The notes under the pieces are model-generated. The model saw only the letters and a program-made list of their open reading frames with translations. It searched no databases and was not told where the DNA came from. Positions 55,961-64,000 of a stretch of DNA of 64,000 nt are shown piece after piece; within the stretch, counting starts at the first letter, position 1; every line of letters starts with the position of its first letter. This stretch comes from Tubulanus polymorphus (taxonomy: Eukaryota > Nemertea > Palaeonemertea > Tubulaniformes > Tubulanidae), in contig NC_134027.1 of assembly GCF_964204645.1 (NCBI RefSeq), forward strand, positions 8,670,485 through 8,734,484, given 5' to 3'. Position numbers and translations under genes: made by a program.

Positions 55961-57667
55961 ACTCATATATTATTGCTTGTTCTCCATTATATTGCTTTCT
56001 GCCATTTATGCATGTTTATCGATTTTTGTCTTAAAAGATTGTATCTTTGGCAATAAATATAAGTACATCTACACATACAGCTGTTATGATATTCCGATTA
56101 GTTTGGTTGAAAGCACTAGATTAATGATAATTTTCTCTTGTTTTTGTTGTAATTATTTTGAATATGAACAAATATAGTGCATATATCCTTCTGGCATTTT
56201 TCCTCTGGCATTCTAACCTCTAGTAGTATTACACCCCTGGCATTTTTACCTCTGACATTTTACTTCTGGTATTATTACATATGGCATTATTATACCGTGT
56301 ACCCATTCCGGTCCAATGCACAATAGATTCAAATCAGTTTGACCGTTATTTTCACGCTTTCTCAATGTAGTTCATGCAGATTCACTTCGTTACTTATGAT
56401 GCCTTCTCACAATGAAAAGATACAGTTCCATCAACCAAAATACGCTAGAAATCTCAATCTCATATACTACAATAATGCAGGGCATATAAATTGTAAACGC
56501 GGGAGAGAGAAACCCGCAGTAAATCTTCATCTCAGACAATCCAGACGGCAAAGCCACATTTGACGATTTGTATATTACCAACCGCCATCTATCACAATAA
56601 CACTGGCAGTACCGATCTGGTTGATTTCGCCAACGTAAAAACAGTTTATTGCACTGTGCCCTGTTATCAAGAATAGTCTGCACAAAAATTCGGGATAGGT
56701 TAACCGAGAGAGATAAAGCATTTCATCAAGAATCAAGAAAATTCTTGAGATAAAAAGTCTCACTTTGTCTGAATATCTCACGTAAGAGCCGTCACATTGC
56801 GTACATGATGTAACGACTGATAAAATAAACACATTTTAACACGTGTATATTATGCTTGTATTTCTAAAACACTTCGAAAGTTAGGCTTTTTTAAATTACT
56901 TTGAGTACGGATCCACCTCCCAGAATTCTGCGAAAAAAATCAAATTGAAAAAAAAATCTTTTTAGTCATCCATCGTATTTTCATCACAATTTTTTCTTTT
57001 TCGATATTTTTTTAATCTTTTAAATTCTGGAATTTGGTTTTTTAACTTTTAACTGTTCTCCTCGTCGGAGTGTTGCTATTCTACCAAGTAGTAACAAAGT
57101 TGGGTGACACTGCTGAACGACATGGTTCAGAGATTTTTGTTACCCCCCGCCGCGCTCAAATCCGGCAGAAGATAAAATATTCATCGCGCCCACAATTTTC
57201 TGTTTCGCGGCAACCGTAGAAACACTCGCATCATGGAACGTGACTGAAATTAAAACCACCACCTACCCCTGACACTTAACGCATAACGAAACCCACTTAT
57301 ACATGACTGAGGGCGTCGGCCACCTTGACCTTCGAGACGAAACTGCTACATTCAAAAGCTTTACCCAAACAACATAATGGTTTATCTTGCATGGTACTGC
57401 GTTTACTGGATAAGGCATATAAGGCAATGGCAATATTTGTGATATTCAAAGTTCAGATAGTGTCTTCTAAGTTTGTCTTGGCTTCAAGCTTGTCTTCTTA
57501 GGATTGTTTATAGAATAGAACCGGTAAGCCTATAGACACATTCTCGTCTATATACCTGATAGTGAACGATAACAACAATAGAAATGATACAAATAATGCT
57601 AATCAATAGATTGCCAGAGTCAATGCAAGTGAGATGATACGAAATAAAAAGCCAAATTTCTCCTTAC

Positions 57668-58709
57668 CTATCCAATGACTGCGTTTCTTTCGTATTCCTG
57701 TGCGTGTAAAAGCTGTGGTCAAAAGTATCGTCATCCGAGTCATCACTATAACTGCCCGGACAACCAGTAGAGCGTTGTGGTGTTTCGTTCGAGTACGGTC
57801 CGACAACGCATGATTGAGATCGTATTTTACCACCGGGCGTCAACTGCCCATTTATTTTACTAAAATATTCGTTGCTTAGATTGTTCGGCACGTTTAACGA
57901 TTTCGGTCTCTCGATTGTCGGCGTTTTTCGCCTCCGCCTCGCCGGAGGTATCACAGTAATGGTCGGCTCGGACCCGCGCGTCGGCGTTCGTCCGGACGGT
58001 GGCTTTTTTCTCGGCGGTGCGACCGGCGAACAGGCTCCCGCCGCGACGTCGTTCATAGCGGCTGACATGTTCGGTCCGTTCTGGATCGAAATGTCACACT
58101 GCACAGCCATATCATGTTGCCAAGGAAATCTCTGCTCATTGATGGGACCACTGATGTCCACGTTTGAAAGGGTATCGTGTGAAACCGCTGTTCGTAGGCG
58201 TCCATCACAACCGGCGCTGCTACGCGAACCGCCTTTTACCTCGTCAGCATTGGTACCGATTTTCGCATCGAAGCTATTCGTCGTTACTGTTTTGATTTTC
58301 GGTTTCGACGGCAGCGTATTGCCGCCAGACGAGGAAAACCGCGGTATAAACGTCGATAATCGTAAACTTCCTTTTTTGCTTCCGTTTTCGCTTTTGTTGC
58401 CGGCGTCCGTCATCTTCGCCGTCGACGAGGATCTAGTGGTTTTTCGTTTCGCGTCGCTGGGATCTGTTTCCTGGTGCGTTGGCGTGAACGCGTTCGTTAT
58501 GCATTCGGTACTCTTCGAGAAGACGTTTTTGCGTAATTTCGCCGCCGTTCTGTATCTGTTGACGGGCGGCGGCTGTTGCTGGTGACGTAGATCTTCGACG
58601 GACGACGACAAGTTCGTAGCTAATCGCGTGAAGGCCGGATGCTGAATTTTGCCGTGTTCGTGATGTTCGGCATCTTGTTGGCAATGCTGTTTTTGCGGAA
58701 GCGGATCAA
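57668..58709 (-). CDS. Large internal exon of a Ser/Pro/Arg-rich protein
   Basis: A 1042-base exon on the minus strand is open from end to end. It has a clean acceptor on its right (TTTTCGTTTCAG at 58710-58721) and donor on its left (GATAG|GTAAGG). It enters in phase 1 and leaves in phase 2, encoding about 346 residues. The protein is low in hydrophobics, with basic and proline patches (APPRKKPPSGR, PPARRRRKTPTIERPKSL) and an acidic run (YSDDSDDDTFDHSF), and looks like a disordered region of an intracellular scaffold or cytoskeleton-linked protein. No catalytic domain is visible and I do not recognise the family. Elevated CG content supports coding. Its phase fits the exon at 20771-21021 on the same strand, which could be the next exon. 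No earlier exon was found between 58.7 kb and the window end. Confidence 0.8.
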
Positions 58710-59234
58710 CTGAAACGAAAAGATATTACACAACGAATTATAACTCGACTCGAGTGCGGAGGCATCACCAGAAAATGTGCGGCATTAGAAAGGCACCTGT
58801 GACGAGCAATGAAGAAGAAAAGAAAACGATGAGCAATAAACGTTTAGATCATTATCTCGTTTTTTTTCAGTAAACATTAATACTCGATTTATCATACCGT
58901 TATCCAGCAACACTATTACACGAGTGTAGTCGGTTTTCTATGTAATCATAGGGTGTGTCAATGCAGAATCATTAATCACATTCATAAAACAAGTAAAATG
59001 GTGTAATTAACGTATTTTGTATCGTTCGTTATCATTTTCTCGGCCACACCCTGACCACCGTCTGTCTCAGGCATACAAAGGCGTCATTGTACAGTGATAT
59101 ACGTGAATGTCTAGATAAAATCACTTTCATCGAAGTTCCTCAAAAATTCATTGCTTCAACTCCTCGGTTTTCATAAGATGATATACGTATACAGCTATAA
59201 GGCTAGAAAGGTGATTACTCGTTTCTCATTTCTG

Positions 59235-59420
59235 TTCAGCGTAAAAGTAATAACCCTGCCGACCGGTTGTATGTACCTGCCGACCAGAGTACATGAGTTT
59301 TAAGAATTATGATCAAGCTAACAAAACCTGGCAGTTATATGAATTATAAATTTCATTGCAATTTACAAAAGTGGCCCGGCTGATTTTATGAGATGTAAGA
59401 ATACTTTATTCTCGCTAATA
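59235..59420 (+). repeat. Dispersed repeat family C, copy 3
   Basis: A more diverged copy with TATGATCAAGCTAACAAAAC, TTGCAATTTACAAAAGTGGC and CCCGGCTGATTTTATGAGAT. The 5' block keeps CCGACCGG and GTACATGAG. Confidence 0.6.
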
Positions 59421-62400
59421 ACACATACGTAATATACACACTTTATATATAAATATATTGGGAAAAAATGATACGGAACTCCAACAGAGAGATCAGGGGA
59501 AGCATATATGAGTAGATCAGCCAGCTGGTGGCCGGGATGGCAGAAATCAATTGTCGAGATTCACTGCGTCACAGTAGTGATCTCAATTACTGCGAGTCGT
59601 TCCAGCGTTGGTCATTATTAGAAGTGACAGTTTCGTTGTTGCATATCACATAATTAGAAGCCCTTCAACGTAGAAGGAAGATAGTGCGTGAAGTGGCGGA
59701 TGAACGCGTTTACCCACGGTAGAACAACATCATAAGATAATTGATATAATTGTTAAGATACGGACAGAAGGAAAATAAACCCTATTTCGATTATTAACTA
59801 TGTAGATGTGGAAGTGAAAATGGCTAAATCTTTCACGACGTGAATCTAACCAAACAATAGTTCATTGCAGAATCTAACCCAACAACACCAACAGTTCATC
59901 GCAGAAAATCTCAATCGCCAGGAAGGGAAAGGAAATTTTACTAATATAAGAAATAAATATCCAGCAGCTCTGTAGTAAGCCGAGAACATTCGAAGGTCCT
60001 ACGAACTGAAGTTGTACCAGCTCGACCCTTCTTTTAGAACGAAAGAGTTATGTCAACAACCACTTCGGGGTAACGAAATAAAGAGCATGCTTGATCAGTG
60101 CATGCACTTGTAGCAAGTATCCTTTGAACGAATCCACTTCTTGAAATGGCGAAAAGAAAGGCGCACAATTGCCGTTCTTTTATTATATCCTAGCAAGGTT
60201 TTTTCTTTATGATATCTAGCGAACCAAAAAATTCGGGAATTCTCGAAATGGAAAACAAGAACGTGATCATCCTCAATCGAACGATGGAATGATGTGGTAT
60301 TCCGGGCCTCCTTGATCCGAAGGCCGGCATTCCTCGTGGATCAAATGAAATCAATTTTTGAAATAGATTGATCTACGATGTAAATCGATCGATTGACACG
60401 CTAGAATTTGGTATATTATGGCGTGAAAGTGTGTGTCCGAATGGAAGGTTTCAGTAGAAAACTAACCGGTCACCCACGCATATACATTTTTAGCGTTGCT
60501 ACGCGCGGCACTCTACGACACTTCTTGGCACTTCACCGTCTCGGATATATTGTATAACTTAACAATAGATAGACAACTTCTATATACCCTTGATATCTTG
60601 CCATGTGTTTACATATTATTTTGATGCTTCACTTTTCGATGGAAACGTAATATCGTAGTCGGGGCCGCTTGCAAGTAGAAGTGCATTTACGTAGAGCAGT
60701 TCACATGACGACATAGCTTGGAAACCGTGATAAAAAACCCGTTTGCGTAATACACGTATGATATGTATATACGTTCATTTAAATTTCAAATTCCCAGCTT
60801 ATGATCTATTTATACGCAAGTTGTAATTCTCTATTCAAGCTTATAAATTTTAAAAAGCTTCGCGGTTTGTCGACAAGAAATAATATTGAATACAAATTGC
60901 AAATATGAACATGTATATGAATATTAAGTCGATAGACATCATGATTCCACCAAAAATCTCCGCGCCGGATGATGGTTAACCTAAAAACGTCGCAGAATAT
61001 GAATATCCAGCTGTGGCTTCAGGTTGTTACAGTGCAATACAGACGGGCCTGCACACTGAGATAGTCAGATGTTATTTAGTATTATCTGGTACACACTTCC
61101 CGATCGATTCAATTGATTAATTTGATTTCCGATGATCCTTGTGCGACACATTTTTTTTCAAAACAAATCGCGCCGACGAAAACATGGTGGCATTCTCAAC
61201 AGACGTATAGAGCGTGTTCGTCTGCCACAAGGCGAGACTAAAAAATTTAATGGCGAATCGTTGAAAAATGAATAAACCTTTTAAAATCGTGACTTCAAAA
61301 ACCGGCTTTTATTCAACATTTGACTCACGTTCACCGGTTCGTCGCGGACGTTTACAAAAGGCAGCGAAAATATGCTATTTACTAATATGTTTAGATTTCT
61401 AAGCATTGGATCTTTTCTTTTCGTATCATTATTTACATCATAGACGCTATAGTGTACATAAAGGCGATGTTGAGCGTTTTTTAAGTGTTCATTATCAACG
61501 AAGTGTTACCTGGAATTTGCACTGCGCGCGTGTAGACGCAATATATCGGGTATATCCTCTTTCCATGGGAACCGCCAAGATAACTGTACGAAAAACACTA
61601 CGCATTTCGATGAAATAATTTTGATGAACAATTACAAATACGCTACTCATCAAAAGGATTCGTTCGTCGAAATCAGGTTAACCGTTTCATTTTCATTTTT
61701 CATTTTGCAATTTATTTAGTTAAATCATAGAACCGAAGTATAAACGGAGTTCTATGGTCAAATGACAAGCACACACAATAAAATTTATCGATTATATGGA
61801 CATTTTAGACCCTATGATTAAAAACAAATGCTATGTTATGTACTATCGAAAGAGTTAACAACACTGATGCTAAAAGCAAGACCAAGAATTCCATTATTTC
61901 TTAATTGATTTATTTACCTTCTGATCGACGGCTTCGCGACGAGTCATCCAATTTTCGGAAACTTACTAAAAGCGCCATAATCCACTTTCAAAATTACCCG
62001 CATATGTTATGTGTATGCATAGATCCTTATGCACAGCGGACTCTTAATAAGAGCTCACAGGAAACAATACAAAACCGCGAAAGAACTCCGTCATAGCGGC
62101 CGCATATTTTTCGTATTGATCCTCGTGACTACGATTTCCTCGGTAAAATCAGATAACAAATAAACCGAATTGGTGATAGTAGTCAGCATCCCATTACGAA
62201 TACGAAAGAACATAAGTGCGGTTAAAGATACGTGCACAGCAGAGCGAGCGCGATCGGGGTCAAAGCTGAAAGAACACCCGCTCGTCACGGCCGACCAATT
62301 TCACTTGGGTGTCGGCGTGTAAAAAACCCGCGCAAGCCGCTCGTTTTTAACAAAGCCTTGTCAAAACTGTCGACAAAGTTATCTGATAAACGGCGCTGCC

Positions 62401-63379
62401 TTTCATTTGGTCCTCGAGTGTTGTAATGAAATATGCATGACTCGTGTTGTAACTACTTGTATGAGAAATATGTCAATACGGAAAATTGCAAGTGTGTTTC
62501 ACCGAGGAGAGGAGATGATTGATATATTTTTCGGCAGCATTACAATTTGTATAGTTCATAACTGAAATATTATCGAGACATGATCTCGTAGAATGGACGT
62601 AAACGCGCGATATTATATTGGATATCCGTTTAGTTCGTTTCCGGAATCGAAATCCGTTTGACTAGATTTCACCCCCGTCTGTGGGAGATGATCGCTAGAA
62701 CAAATTAGAAGGGGAACCGATTATCAAAGTTGAGATGCTTGGAAGAAATCGAGGTCACGTATAGACTAAGGGACTGGTATCAACTTTAACCCTGACGGGC
62801 TAGCTCGACTGAAAATGAATTGAGCTAGTCCCGGATTAAAGTTAACTCTTTTCAGTGGGCGGGATAGTATTTACATTAAGAATGTATCGGGCCCAATTCC
62901 CGACCACCTTCATACTAGTTGTTGACTTTAAAAGGTGCTTTATGCCTTAAGGGCTAATACCAGTCTATAAAACCGATCCCTGAGGATATCAGGCATCCAC
63001 GTGTATCTGTCGGAGGCATCACACTATATTCAATCGAGATCTTGAGCTGGGCGTTTCATCGCGTGGCAATACTTCCAGCATGGAGCGACTCAAACTAATA
63101 TTATTCATACGTTTTTTTTTCAATTCACATCAAACAGCACGACATTCCCTTTTTTCCTTTCGGACCAAAATCAATGAAACGAATCCGAGCGACATATTGC
63201 GATATCAAGCTGATATCATAACGAACGCGCAGCTGCCGTACGCTGTCATTGCCGAAGATGTCAGCTAAAGTTATCCCCTTCCTTCGCATCGGAGTTGATC
63301 GATGATTTTCACGTGTTAACTCGACTCGACCTGAAGAAGAATTGTCATCTTCCTAGACGATGTACATTATTTTGACGAC
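59421..63379. other. No gene recognised
   Basis: AT-rich non-coding DNA to the right of the large minus-strand exon. Earlier exons of that gene might be hidden here, but none has paired signals. Confidence 0.4.
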
Positions 63380-63860
63380 ATCAAAACCGTTACAATAATG
63401 TTTAAATACATTGATACGTGTATGTATTATTCATTGGGTCCCGTGCGAGTCAATGTGCACTACGTCATCAAAATTGGAGTTTCAAAATAACAATTAAATG
63501 AATTTTGGCGTTGATCTTGTAATTGAATGTATTTCATAACTCGTATTTTATTTATGCTAAACTTTGATGATTATTGTTGAGAGGATGTGCGCGCAATATA
63601 TCGGAATTTTGGCGTCCGTTTTGTTATACATTTCATAACTCTTATTGTTTTTTTCATAAATTTTGATAACTATTTTGAGAGGACGTGCACTACGTCAGCG
63701 ATATATCGGGGCGATATATAGACTGGCTGGATTCAATTCAATTATCAATATATTCAAATCCAAAATAACTAAATTGATCCTTGATATCATGTAATTCACA
63801 TTATACTATTAATTGAAGACAATATTAAGCAATATGTGTTATTTTTCAAGGCACCACGAA
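63380..63860 (+). repeat. Dispersed repeat family A, copy 4
   Basis: Has AAAACCGTTACAATAATGTTT, GTGCACTACGTCATC near 63450 and again GTGCACTACGTCAGCG near 63685, TTTCATAACTC twice, and TTCAATTCAATTATCAATAT. The middle segment appears internally duplicated relative to copy 3. Confidence 0.75.
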
Positions 63861-64000
63861 ACTTTCGTTAGTTTTCTTGATCATGATCATTTTCCGCGAG
63901 GAAGGTCGGGCCTGCACCCTACTAAAATTGCGATGTGGGATCGAAGTGACTTTTTTCAGACGATATGCTTTTATTGTAACGCATATGAAAAGTACTGATT

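Larger units (their letters stand above)
50346..57020. repeat. Tandem segmental duplication, unit 2 (contains TLR copy B)
   Basis: This is a head-to-tail copy of the preceding unit, about 6.7 kb long, directly abutting it. The 3' flank (54140-57000) aligns with 46800-50340 through many small indels, so the duplication is not brand new. The TIR and membrane-span coding part is far more alike than the flanks. The right edge is blurred in low-complexity T-rich DNA. Confidence 0.87.

Noticed and set aside
57872-58585. A 237-codon frame on the plus strand
   Set aside because: It is antisense to the minus-strand exon, which has flanking splice sites and protein-like charged/Pro-rich content; the plus reading lacks them.

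Overview
The window looks like nuclear DNA of an invertebrate animal. It is AT-rich, gene-poor and full of dispersed repeat copies, coding DNA is split by GT-AG introns, and no prokaryotic gene organisation is visible. The only confidently named genes are two Toll-like receptors (TLRs). Their architecture (signal peptide, LRR ectodomain, one LRRCT, one membrane span, TIR) together with LINE-, MITE- and SINE-like debris fits a marine invertebrate, perhaps a lophotrochozoan such as a mollusc. The species cannot be fixed from this sequence.

Layout. From 1 to about 12.5 kb there is mostly non-coding DNA with scattered repeats: family A at 3.5 kb carrying a nested family E copy, a tRNA-like SINE head at 6.0 kb, a large palindrome at 7.4-7.6 kb, family B at 8.2 kb and family C at 10.9 kb. 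At 12.6-13.3 kb lies the probable 5' end of a minus-strand gene. A well-bounded minus-strand exon lies at 20.8-21.0 kb. From 21 to 39 kb there is repeat-rich non-coding DNA, including a reversed family A copy, a LINE relic, a short element with terminal inverted repeats at 30.6 kb, and further copies of families A, B, C and E. A single open plus-strand exon lies at 39.4 kb.

From 42.48 to about 57.02 kb the sequence is a tandem duplication of a 6.7-7.9 kb unit. Each unit holds a family B repeat, a two-exon TLR gene and a 3' tail with retroelement relics. Unit 1 also carries about 0.8 kb of (AT)n-rich DNA arranged as a near-perfect inverted repeat. At 57.7-58.7 kb is a large minus-strand exon of a Ser/Pro-rich protein. 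Its splice phase fits the 20.8 kb exon, so the TLR pair may sit inside a roughly 36.6 kb intron of an antisense gene. From 58.7 kb to the end only repeats were found.

Main biological point. The two receptors keep an identical cytoplasmic TIR domain while their LRR ectodomains differ, with changes concentrated at the variable positions of the LRR strand segment. This is the pattern expected of duplicated recognition receptors that diversify ligand binding while keeping one signalling output. Both also have Gly where most TLRs have the BB-loop Pro.
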